Source: JBDRTU01 sp043823825
GTDB taxonomy: Bacteria; Patescibacteriota; Patescibacteriia; Veblenbacterales; UBA10138
Direction: 5' to 3'
NCBI GenBank assembly: GCA_043823825.1
Contig: JBDRTU010000031.1
Span: 1 to 37,420, forward strand
DNA: 37,420 nt
The position numbers and the translations under genes were made by a program. Below the pieces are notes generated by a model. It was given only the letters and a program-made list of their open reading frames with translations. It was not told where the DNA came from and searched no databases. Positions within the stretch are counted from its first letter, which is position 1. Each line of letters opens with the position of its first letter. Below are positions 1-7,369 of the stretch, in pieces.

Positions 1-1
1 A

Positions 2-16
2 CAAAAGTGGTTATTT
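2..16 (+). repeat. CAAAAGTGGTTATTT repeat, copy at window edge
   Basis: The 15-mer CAAAAGTGGTTATTT occurs here and exactly again at 766-780. A shorter version, CAAAAGTGGTT, flanks the palindrome at 683-696. The base before it is A, as in the palindrome flank (GGGACAAAAGTGG), so a further palindrome may lie just left of the window. That would bracket the PaaX-like gene on both sides. Confidence 0.5.
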
Positions 17-565
17 GAGTTTGCGATATTGTTGATACACGCTTGGTGTTAGGGTGGTTAAAGTAACTATCCATCCTGGCAGGCGAAGTTCTTGTATGGC
101 TTGATTAAGCAAATCAGCAACATCACGATTATTAATCCAGACGCTACGCTGCAACATTTTAAAATCACATGTCTTCAGCCAACGCCTAAATTGCACTCGC
201 GCAGAACTTGCTGATTCTGGTATATCAAAAACTACTACTGTACATAAATCGTTGCTGGGATTAATCTGTTTGAGCTGTTGTTTAAGGATCGCCAATTTGC
301 CCTTACTGTTAAGTGAAATTATAAGTTTTTGCCCAGAGTGTTTAATTTTAATAAAATTACATCGTTGCAAATCATTCAGTTTTTTCTTGATGCGATTTTG
401 ATCTAGTGTGCGTTTAAGTGTCATTGCGTAATCTCTACCACCTCTAGCGTAAGCAGAACGGAAACGATGAAGATTAAAAGTTAATTCAACAGTACTACCA
501 ATTAGTTTACCCAATGTATAAAGTACGGATTTTGTTAGTGAGGCGCGTGGCATTGTTTTGATCAT
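11..565 (-). CDS. PaaX-like winged-helix protein with Cas2-fold domain (copy 1)
   Basis: A 184-aa protein. The N-terminal ~95 residues look like a winged-helix DNA-binding region. Residues ~108-175 carry the strand-helix pattern of the PaaX middle domain, which shares the Cas2 ferredoxin fold: 'VVVFDIPE', then an Arg-rich helix, then 'LQRSVW', then 'GWIVTLT'. PaaX proteins are transcriptional repressors; Cas2 proteins are nucleases or integration scaffolds. No cas genes or CRISPR array are in the window, so a regulator is more likely, though the FDIPE aspartate matches the Cas2 active-site position. A second copy of the family lies at 13176-13706. Sequence related to the palindrome flanks is seen on both sides (positions 2-16 and 683-706). 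The leader is about 87 nt. The family call is fairly sure; the function is inferred. Confidence 0.75.
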   Translation of the reverse strand: MIKTMPRASLTKSVLYTLGKLIGSTVELTFNLHRFRSAYARGGRDYAMTLKRTLDQNRIKKKLNDLQRCNFIKIKHSGQKLIISLNSKGKLAILKQQLKQINPSNDLCTVVVFDIPESASSARVQFRRWLKTCDFKMLQRSVWINNRDVADLLNQAIQELRLPGWIVTLTTLTPSVYQQYRKLK

Positions 566-652
566 TATTTTTTAGATATGGGGGCTCGGGTGGTGATAGT
601 GGTAATTTAATTTATCAGATTAATCACTAAATTACTACTTCTCATCATTAGT

Positions 653-696
653 AATATAGCACAAATTACTTTTTAATAAAATGTCCCGATCGGGAC
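653..696 (-). promoter_or_regulatory. Promoter with palindromic operator of PaaX-like copy 1
   Basis: On the minus strand a TGC-extended -10 box, TATATT, lies at 653-658. Upstream is the perfect 14-bp palindrome GTCCCGATCGGGAC at 683-696. The palindrome centre (689.5) is 34 bp from the -10 centre (655.5). The same distance is found at the second PaaX-like gene and at the relic near 17994. Binding by the PaaX-like protein is an inference. The centre CGATCG contains GATC, so Dam-type methylation could affect it if the host has such an enzyme. Confidence 0.6.
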
Positions 697-762
697 AAAA
701 GTGGTTTATGGATTTGGAAGTTTAAAAGCCAAATTAGTGGTTTGAATTCGTAGTAGTTGTGA

Positions 763-791
763 TTGCAAAAGTGGTTATTTTGTGGTATAAT
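763..791 (+). promoter_or_regulatory. Promoter of the type IV operon with an embedded repeat
   Basis: TTGCAA (763-768), a 17-nt spacer and TATAAT (786-791) form a near-consensus sigma-70-type promoter, with TGG just before the -10 box giving an extended -10. The repeat CAAAAGTGGTTATTT (766-780) overlaps the -35 box and spacer. A protein binding this motif would compete with RNA polymerase. A second TATAAT lies at 833-838. Confidence 0.6.
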
Positions 792-794
792 TTT

Positions 795-834
795 AGTGTC
801 TTTTATCATTATTTTATGTTACGATAAAGGCACT
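795..834 (+). promoter_or_regulatory. Hairpin in the leader of the type IV operon
   Basis: The arms AGTGTCTTTTATC (795-807) and GATAAAGGCACT (823-834) are inverted with a single bulge and would form a ~12-bp stem just after the probable transcription start. No long T-run follows, so it looks more like an mRNA 5' structure than a terminator. Its role is unknown. Confidence 0.4.
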
Positions 835-865
835 ATAATTCACTTTTGATGTTTTAATATCAACA

Positions 866-3800
866 ATGTCGTCACTAGGCGCAAAAATCAAAAAACTATT
901 ATTACCAAGGCCAATATTTATACCAGTTATCATACTACTGACTGGTGTTATTGTATTTTTTGTTGCTTTGCCAGTTAATGCTGCTGGACTAAAAGCCTTT
1001 TTGGCTGACGATATTGTTTTACCAGTTGCTCAATTTTTTGGTGGTTTAACCTTAACTTTGATAGGCATATTAGTTAAGGTTGCAGAATACAATAATTTTA
1101 TTAACGTGCCTGCAGTAGAAAAAGGATGGGTGTTGCTAAGAGATGTAATGAACATGTTTTTTATTGTACTGTTGTTGGTTATTTCATTTGGCACGGTTTT
1201 TCGTTGGGAAAATTATCATTACAAAAAATTATTAGGCAAGCTGATGATTATGGCGGTGCTGGTTAATTTTTCTAAAGGCATTACTGGTTTAATGATTGAT
1301 TTTGCTCAGGTTGTAATGCTGACTTTTGTTAATGGTTTTTCCGAGAGCGCGGCTGGTAATTTTATTCAAGGGTTTCACTTGGATAAAATGTTCCAATTTG
1401 CTTCCAACAAGTTAACGCCCGAGGAGGCGCGTAATTTACAGGCTGACGAAGGTACTTTTTTAATAGCAGCCTTACTAGCTTTAATTTCCATTTTTATTTC
1501 CTTAATCGTAATAGGAGTAATTGTGGTGGTATTGATTTTCAGAATAGTAGCCTTATGGTTTTTGGTAATAATTTCTCCTGTGGCCTACACTTTAAATATT
1601 TTACCCGGACAAGGTCAAAAATATGCTGATATGTGGTGGGATTATTTTGGTAAATATGCTTCCACTGGCCCGATCCTGGCTTTTTTCTTATGGCTGAGTT
1701 TGTATGTTATGCAAATTACAAGTGGTAGCGCCTTGGGAGCTTTTACGGAAAGAAAAGACGCTAGCGTAGATTTACTTGATATACCATCAGCAGCCATTAC
1801 TGGTATTGGCCAATCAGAAATATTATTGTCGTTTTTGGTTAATATTTCTCTGCTGATTGGTGCTTTATGGATAACTCAACAAATGGGTGTAGCCGGCGGA
1901 AAGTTGGCTGGTTCGGCTATGAATTTTATAAGAACAAGCGGCAGCGCTATAGCCAAATCACCGTTTAAAGGGTTTACTAAAACTGGTGCTTGGGCTACAC
2001 GGAAGTACAAGGCAGCCACAGGAATCGATCTTAATCCGGTATCAATATATAAATCCCTTAAAGAAGGGTTTGCGCGCAAGAAAAGAAAAGAAGAAATTCA
2101 AGGTATAATTGCTTCTGGTGCGCGTCTAGAAGGCGGGGGAATTGGTGGTGCGCTAGGTGGTCTTGGCGCCCCTGGATGGGTAGATAACTACGCACGAGGA
2201 TTTTTATGGAATAAGGGTCTAAAAACCGCTTTAGTTGGAAGGCCAGAGAAATTTAAAGAGTATGACGCCAGGGCTAAGGAGATGGAAAAATTAGCCAGTA
2301 CGATGACAGCGAATGAGAAAGCAGGTAAGAAATTTGATTTAGACAGTAAACTTGCCAGTGTTTATGGGAGGGAAAAATCACAGATATTAGATTTACAACC
2401 AGATAAGGGGATGGGACCGGAAAAACGTCGAGAATTAAACAATAAGCGACACATGTTAAAAGAAGAGATACTAAAAGTTTTACCTAAGGATGAAGAAATA
2501 GCCGAGCTTAATAATGATGCCCAGAAGGCATTTGAGATGCGCGATTTTATTACCGCTAAGTCAAAAGAAGATAAAGCAATAGCAATGCAAAAAGAGAAAA
2601 AAAAATACGATAAAATATTGAAGAATATAGATTTTTTTAATGAAATAGATGATTTGGAAATAAAAGCTGAGAAGTTAAATAAATCAGCTGATAAAAAAGA
2701 ACAGGAAGGCAAGGATTTTGGCGAAATTGAAAAGGATAGGAATAATGCCAAAAAATTACTTCAAGATAGAGATCAGAAAATAGCGGAGGCCGCTGCTGGG
2801 GGTCAACAAATACGCATACTCAAGCTTGATGATCGTCTAAACTTTACTAAAAATTGGAAAAAAGATTTACAAGCGGAGCGCGAAAAAATCGAGCAAGAAA
2901 CTGCTATCCTTGAATCAGCACCAACTATTACAGTTGAACAACGCGCAGAGTATAAGAGAGAGGCCGATGATGCTAAGCAAAAAGCGAGCGAAGCTGCTAG
3001 TTTTCGACCACGTGACTTTATTGCCCAGCAAATCGGCCGGCGGGAAATTGAAGAAGAATCACGCAAATACCCCACAACTAATGAACATGAACTCATGAGT
3101 TTGTTGCGGGGGGCATTGGCGCGCAATGAATTGTATGATGCAGCTGCGGTAGCTAAGCAAGCGGCTAGGGCGTACCATCTTAACGAGGTAATAATGGATC
3201 AGCAGGCAACAGAAGATTATTATTACGATTCAGACAATGATGAATACAATACAGAGGGTAGGGGCGAGCTTAAAATTAAAAAAGGAGAGTATCTGCCAGC
3301 TGGTGTACTTGGGCTTCACGCTTTTACAAATGAAGTATTTATAAAAAAGTTGGGCATGGATAAAAAAGCTGCCATAAATTTTGAAAGTGATCTTTCTGAT
3401 ATAGCACAAAATTGTAACCACTGGACTTATGCGCAAGCGACGTCAGTTAATGAAGACGGTACACCGCGGCAGCGCGGTCAATTAGAGCAGAATACCGCAG
3501 TTAAAATGGAGAGAAGTAAAGCTGATTTTGAAAAAAGAAACCGTGAAGGAAACAGACTTTCTACCTCTACTGAATATTGGAATAATCCTCTTGATAAAAA
3601 TTCAGGGCGATATTCTGTACTTAACCCTTATTATTTAGTTGAATTGCAGGAAAGTTACCCTGAAATGACAACATTAATAGGAAGAGGCCGTTATAATCCA
3701 AACGCCGCGCAAAATATGATTAAATTTAATATGCCGCTTATTGAACAAATGGCAATTGAGTCTAATATTCACAATGAACCAAAATTTGTAGAGTTTATAA

Positions 3801-3901
3801 AGGAATTAAGACAATTTGCCGGTAAAGATGTAGATGTAAAAATAGAATCACGTTTAGATGATATGCGTAAATTAATTTTACGACATGTTGCGGGTAAGTA
3901 A
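866..3901 (+). CDS. TrbL/VirB6-like multi-pass membrane protein with long coiled C-terminal tail
   Basis: A 1011-aa protein and the first gene of the operon. Residues 1-340 hold about seven hydrophobic segments (near 17-38, 52-72, 93-112, 122-155, 195-240, 262-285 and 318-338). This is the layout of the polytopic TrbL/VirB6 channel proteins of type IV secretion. After a Gly-rich stretch (~410-430), residues ~450-760 are very rich in Lys, Glu and Ala with coiled-coil character. The last ~250 residues look globular. Classical VirB6 is far shorter (about 300 aa), so the tail is an addition, plausibly a cytoplasmic or surface scaffold. The assignment rests on topology and on the PrgI and VirB4 neighbours, not on a clear motif. 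The gene ends 25 nt before the next. Confidence 0.55.
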   Translation: MSSLGAKIKKLLLPRPIFIPVIILLTGVIVFFVALPVNAAGLKAFLADDIVLPVAQFFGGLTLTLIGILVKVAEYNNFINVPAVEKGWVLLRDVMNMFFIVLLLVISFGTVFRWENYHYKKLLGKLMIMAVLVNFSKGITGLMIDFAQVVMLTFVNGFSESAAGNFIQGFHLDKMFQFASNKLTPEEARNLQADEGTFLIAALLALISIFISLIVIGVIVVVLIFRIVALWFLVIISPVAYTLNILPGQGQKYADMWWDYFGKYASTGPILAFFLWLSLYVMQITSGSALGAFTERKDASVDLLDIPSAAITGIGQSEILLSFLVNISLLIGALWITQQMGVAGGKLAGSAMNFIRTSGSAIAKSPFKGFTKTGAWATRKYKAATGIDLNPVSIYKSLKEGFARKKRKEEIQGIIASGARLEGGGIGGALGGLGAPGWVDNYARGFLWNKGLKTALVGRPEKFKEYDARAKEMEKLASTMTANEKAGKKFDLDSKLASVYGREKSQILDLQPDKGMGPEKRRELNNKRHMLKEEILKVLPKDEEIAELNNDAQKAFEMRDFITAKSKEDKAIAMQKEKKKYDKILKNIDFFNEIDDLEIKAEKLNKSADKKEQEGKDFGEIEKDRNNAKKLLQDRDQKIAEAAAGGQQIRILKLDDRLNFTKNWKKDLQAEREKIEQETAILESAPTITVEQRAEYKREADDAKQKASEAASFRPRDFIAQQIGRREIEEESRKYPTTNEHELMSLLRGALARNELYDAAAVAKQAARAYHLNEVIMDQQATEDYYYDSDNDEYNTEGRGELKIKKGEYLPAGVLGLHAFTNEVFIKKLGMDKKAAINFESDLSDIAQNCNHWTYAQATSVNEDGTPRQRGQLEQNTAVKMERSKADFEKRNREGNRLSTSTEYWNNPLDKNSGRYSVLNPYYLVELQESYPEMTTLIGRGRYNPNAAQNMIKFNMPLIEQMAIESNIHNEPKFVEFIKELRQFAGKDVDVKIESRLDDMRKLILRHVAGK

Positions 3902-3926
3902 TGTTTATTTTAACTTAGTTTGAATT

Positions 3927-5690
3927 ATGGCAGAAGCAGTAAAATGGATGAATTTAAAAGATAGTAATAACCTCCAAATTTGGCAGGATACTTTAAGTTA
4001 TTTTGCTTTATATAATTCAACACATGAAATAAAAGAATATCATGATAGTCTGAATATCCTTTTAGAGTCACATCCCACTTTAAACAAGGAATTCCCTACT
4101 TTATACACGGAGTATGAAAAATTACTATATAGAAGCAAGTTTTTAATTCTTCCCTTACTTAAATTTTCGGAGATTTATAATTTATTTGAAGAACATATAG
4201 TGGTCGCTTTATCCTTTTCCTATCTTGATATTTGGGAGCAAGTAAATATTGTATTGGTATCTACCTTAACACTGGAAGAACGAAATAAAATTAGAAATGA
4301 GTTAAGTCAATCATTAATCAGTAATAGAGAAGTATTGGTTTCGAAGGTGAATAATATCACACAATCAACTACGGTAGGTGAATTTGTAAAAAAATCATTG
4401 GAGCAATTTGGAAATAAACCAATGAATACAATTCAACAAAATGAATTTTTAGTACGCGAAACAAAATTATTTGGTGACACAGACAAGGTAGCAGCTAGGA
4501 AATTGGTGCAGTTGTTTGAAAAATTAAAATTATCATCCTTTGATTTAAAGGGATTTGAGCAACCAATTCCAGTAAATGATGGTAAACATTATGGAGTAAT
4601 AAAATCTGGTGTATTTGAACCATATACTGTTTCGCAAGATGAACGGGATAAATTAAAATTAGCAATAGAGTTAGTATCGGGGAAAAAGATGAAGGGCGGC
4701 GCGTTGCCAACGGCGAAAAGCGAAAAAAAATCTGAAACTAAAGCGAAGGAATTTATTACTCATACCCCAACGGCATTAAAGACTGCCGACCCGGCTTTTT
4801 TCTTTGATTTACAAGACGAAGAAGAAGTGGAGAAATTTAGAAGCAAGAATTTAGAAGCTGGAATTGTGGGAACCACGTTAGAAGCTAATTTACGGCAACT
4901 GGCCGAAGAAATTATTACTGAACATAATTTTCAATTTAAAGACGAAACTTCCCGCCGGAGATTGGTACAACTGTTTGTTTCTTTTATGAAAGATGTACGC
5001 GATCAAATTGAGGCTAAGGAGGTTTTATTACGGAGTGTAGAAACTGGCGGCTTGGGTTTAACTTTGGATAAAGCTGAGGCAGTAATTAAAATATTTACCA
5101 AAGTAAAAGAATCCTTGCCTAATAAAATTAAGGAATTTAGTAAGTTGGTAGATCAGAAACCATCTGTTAAAGTCCCCATACCAGTGGTTCAACCAGTAGT
5201 ACCTCCACCTCCACCACCAGCAGTCAAAGTTAAAAAACCAGTAACTGATCAAGTTGCTGAGTGGCGCAGAGAAATGCTGGAAGAAATTGCTAAAACTGGC
5301 ATAACGCCAACCAAATCCCAACCTCAACCCAAGCCAAAATTGACTGATGTCAAAGCCAAGCCAAAAGTTTACGGTCCTTTGGAGGAATTAAAAGAAATGT
5401 CTTTGGTTGATTTTCGCCGATTAGGTGACAGTGCCTCGGCAGTAACATCTAAACTTTTAGCTAAAATACAATTGATTGGTGAAACCGGAATCGGGCGCCG
5501 CTTAGCCGCTGTGCGAGCTTGGCAAGCGTCAGCCGTGTATCAAATATATTTAGAAATTGGACGCGCCAGTATTGAACAAGGGAAAGCTGTTACCGATGTT
5601 ATTAGCGAGCTTCAGGCCGAGAGCCAGGAAACTTTAACAGTGGCTGAATTTGAGGCGATTGTTGATTTGAATCAGAAACTAAGGTTTTAG
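3927..5690 (+). CDS. Helical protein of the type IV operon, unknown function
   Basis: A 587-aa protein that I do not recognise. No signal peptide or membrane segment is visible, so it is probably cytoplasmic. The sequence is mostly helical and charged. A proline-rich hinge of alternating Pro and Val with six consecutive prolines lies around residues 415-435, separating a large N-terminal part from a ~150-residue helical C-terminal part. It lies between the TrbL/VirB6-like gene and PrgI, so it probably belongs to the apparatus, perhaps as an adaptor binding the tail of its neighbour. Its stop codon touches the GTAAGAGTAAG repeat that begins the four-helix-bundle cassette. Confidence 0.5.
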   Translation: MAEAVKWMNLKDSNNLQIWQDTLSYFALYNSTHEIKEYHDSLNILLESHPTLNKEFPTLYTEYEKLLYRSKFLILPLLKFSEIYNLFEEHIVVALSFSYLDIWEQVNIVLVSTLTLEERNKIRNELSQSLISNREVLVSKVNNITQSTTVGEFVKKSLEQFGNKPMNTIQQNEFLVRETKLFGDTDKVAARKLVQLFEKLKLSSFDLKGFEQPIPVNDGKHYGVIKSGVFEPYTVSQDERDKLKLAIELVSGKKMKGGALPTAKSEKKSETKAKEFITHTPTALKTADPAFFFDLQDEEEVEKFRSKNLEAGIVGTTLEANLRQLAEEIITEHNFQFKDETSRRRLVQLFVSFMKDVRDQIEAKEVLLRSVETGGLGLTLDKAEAVIKIFTKVKESLPNKIKEFSKLVDQKPSVKVPIPVVQPVVPPPPPPAVKVKKPVTDQVAEWRREMLEEIAKTGITPTKSQPQPKPKLTDVKAKPKVYGPLEELKEMSLVDFRRLGDSASAVTSKLLAKIQLIGETGIGRRLAAVRAWQASAVYQIYLEIGRASIEQGKAVTDVISELQAESQETLTVAEFEAIVDLNQKLRF

Positions 5691-6093
5691 TAAGAGTAAG
5701 AGATAGAGTAAGAGAGAATGTTCAAATTTGAAACACTTGAGGTTTGGAAAAAGTCGCAGCAGTTTTGTTGCGATATCCTTGAAGATGTTAAAAAACTTCC
5801 AAGTGAGTATCGGTATACTGTAGGCAATAATTTAATTCGTGCCGCTATGTCCATTCCAAACAATATTGCTGAGGGCACTGGTCGAAAATCTAAAAAAGAA
5901 TCAAATAATTTTTACAACATAGCCAAAGGATCTACTTACGAGGTAGTAAATGTTAGTATGATACTCCGTGACAAATCTTTAATAACTAATGCGCGTTTTG
6001 ACACTATATTATAAGCAAAGTGAAGAAATATCACGAATGTTAACTGGTTTAATAAATAAATAACTTACTCAATACTCTTACACTTACTCTTAC
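5690..6093. repeat. Inverted repeats bracketing the four-helix-bundle cassette
   Basis: GTAAGAGTAAG at 5690-5700 is the perfect reverse complement of CTTACTCTTAC at 6083-6093. Looser repeats of the same unit lie inside each arm (AGAGTAAGAG near 5705-5714; CTCTTAC near 6075-6081). The arms begin at the stop of the upstream gene and end just before PrgI. The intervening gene therefore looks like an inserted cassette. Confidence 0.5.
5718..6063 (+). pseudogene. Four-helix-bundle protein (23S rRNA IVS-protein family), frameshifted
   Basis: The start reads MFKFETLEVWKKSQQF and continues with 'IPNNIAEGTGRKSKKE', the hallmarks of the small four-helix-bundle (S23/IVP) family, often encoded in 23S rRNA intervening sequences. 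As read, the frame stops at 6014 after 98 residues. Skipping one base near 6009 opens the other frame through 'YKQSEEISRMLTGLINK' to a stop at 6061-6063. That gives ~115 residues, close to the usual ~115-125. So there is a one-base insertion, either real decay or a sequencing/assembly error. The gene sits inside the type IV operon between inverted GTAAGAGTAAG repeats. The function of this family is not well understood. Confidence 0.7.
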
Positions 6094-6099
6094 TTACAT

Positions 6100-6561
6100 A
6101 TGCAGCAATTTGTCGTCCCACAATTCATTGATGTTGAAGATAAGATTATTGGCCCAATCACCACTCGCCAATTCTTAATTATTTTGGCTGGCGGTTTACT
6201 TTTGTTCATTGAATACAAAATCGCTCGCTTTGGTATTTTTATTATTGAAGCGATTATTACTTTAATGCTGGTTGCGGGTTTTTCTTTTTTAAAAGTTAAT
6301 GGCATGGCGTTACATTTTTTCGTTATTAATCTTTTACAAAGATTCCAGCGGCCTTCATTAAGAATATGGCGCAAAACCGTCAGTTCCACCGAGCTTAAAA
6401 AAAACACAGACACCGAGCCAGTAGTCAGTTTGCCAGCCAGCGTGGCGCGCGTTTCTCTTTCCCATTCACGCCTTAGGGAATTAACCTTAGTGGTGGATAC
6501 TGGTGGCGCCTACAAGGCGGATGATGAATTAGTTAATCAGAAGAACATAATAACAGAATAA
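6100..6561 (+). CDS. PrgI-family type IV apparatus membrane protein
   Basis: A 153-aa protein starting MQQFVVPQFIDVEDKIIGPI, a typical PrgI-family opening, followed by two adjacent transmembrane helices (~25-40 and ~45-65) and a basic region with 'INLLQRFQRPSLRIW'. The last ~50 residues are polar. PrgI proteins are the VirB3-like inner-membrane partner encoded directly before VirB4 in Gram-positive and candidate-phylum systems, as here. The gene is followed by a short AT-rich repeat spacer and then the split VirB4 genes. Confidence 0.75.
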   Translation: MQQFVVPQFIDVEDKIIGPITTRQFLIILAGGLLLFIEYKIARFGIFIIEAIITLMLVAGFSFLKVNGMALHFFVINLLQRFQRPSLRIWRKTVSSTELKKNTDTEPVVSLPASVARVSLSHSRLRELTLVVDTGGAYKADDELVNQKNIITE

Positions 6562-6575
6562 AAAAATTATTTTGA

Positions 6576-6616
6576 TGTTAACGTATTATATTGTTATAGT
6601 GTTAAAGTGTTATAGT
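6576..6616. repeat. TTATAGTGTTAAAGTGTTATAG spacer, minisatellite-like
   Basis: A ~40-bp spacer built of degenerate GTTATAGTGTTAAAGTG units. It is the reverse-complement type of the AACACTTTAACAC spacers at 7311-7366, 11742-11794 and 12801-12870. It separates genes and is not coding. Confidence 0.45.
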
Positions 6617-6627
6617 GAAAGGTACCT

Positions 6628-7308
6628 ATGCCCAAGAACAAGTTAGCCAAATCTCCCAAAGGTCCACCAACTCAAACTTATCTTGATATTGCGGAAATCA
6701 AGGATGATTGCGTGGTGATGAAAGACGGCACCTTACGCGCTTTGCTGATCTGTTCTTCTGTTAACTTTGCTTTAAAAAGCGAAGATGAACAGAACGCTAG
6801 TATTCAGGCCTATGTTTCTTTTTTAAACTCTTTGGAGTGGCCTATTCAAATTGTCATCCAATCGCGCAAACTGAATATTGATGGTTATTTAGAAAGTCTC
6901 CAAACTTTAATGAAGCAGCAGACCAACGAGTTATTAAGAGTGATGGCAGATGATTATGCTTCTTATATAAAAGAATTGGTATCTTTGGGAGAAATTATGA
7001 CTAAGCGATTTTATGTGGTGGTGCCTTATAGCTCGCTGTCGGATAAGCGCCGAGGCTTTTGGAGTCGTTTAAAATCACTTTTTAGCATTGGCGCTAGCAT
7101 TAGTCTATCACGAGAAACCTTTACTAAATATACTGAAGAATTAGCTAACCGAGTAGAATTCATTAGCTCGGGCTTGGCTTCTATGAGTATCAAGTCGGTT
7201 CGTTTAGATACGCAGGGGTTGATTGAGCTTTATTACAATGCTTATAATCCAGAATTGCAGGAGACGGAAAAGTTAGCCGAATTTGATAAATTACAAGTAG
7301 AAAGTTAG
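6628..7308 (+). CDS. TraC/VirB4 N-terminal-like protein
   Basis: A 226-aa protein with the pattern seen at the start of VirB4/TraC ATPases: 'QTYLDIAEIKDDCVVMKDGTL' then 'ALLICSSVNFAL', then a helical part with 'SLEWPIQIVIQSRKLNI'. No Walker motifs are present. It precedes the VirB4 ATPase by ~60 bp, so the usual single VirB4 appears split into an N-terminal protein and an ATPase, although the ATPase keeps its own ~250-residue N-part. Probably a cytoplasmic or membrane-associated part of the apparatus that docks on PrgI. The family call is from pattern only. Confidence 0.6.
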   Translation: MPKNKLAKSPKGPPTQTYLDIAEIKDDCVVMKDGTLRALLICSSVNFALKSEDEQNASIQAYVSFLNSLEWPIQIVIQSRKLNIDGYLESLQTLMKQQTNELLRVMADDYASYIKELVSLGEIMTKRFYVVVPYSSLSDKRRGFWSRLKSLFSIGASISLSRETFTKYTEELANRVEFISSGLASMSIKSVRLDTQGLIELYYNAYNPELQETEKLAEFDKLQVES

Positions 7309-7310
7309 TC

Positions 7311-7366
7311 GCTTTAACACTAGAACACTTAAGCACTAGAACACTAGAATATTATAACAATACAAC
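7311..7366. repeat. Degenerate TAGAACACTTAAGCAC tandem spacer
   Basis: Repeated units of the type 'TAGAACACT' and 'AAGCAC' fill the gap between the two VirB4-type genes, up to the start codon of the ATPase. Related spacers lie at 6576-6616, 11742-11794 and 12801-12870. No open frame or promoter is clear. Confidence 0.45.
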
Positions 7367-7369
7367 ATC

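Noticed and set aside
11..565. CRISPR-Cas system suggested by the Cas2-like fold
   Set aside because: No other cas genes and no repeat-spacer array are present. The winged-helix N-terminus fits PaaX-like regulators better.
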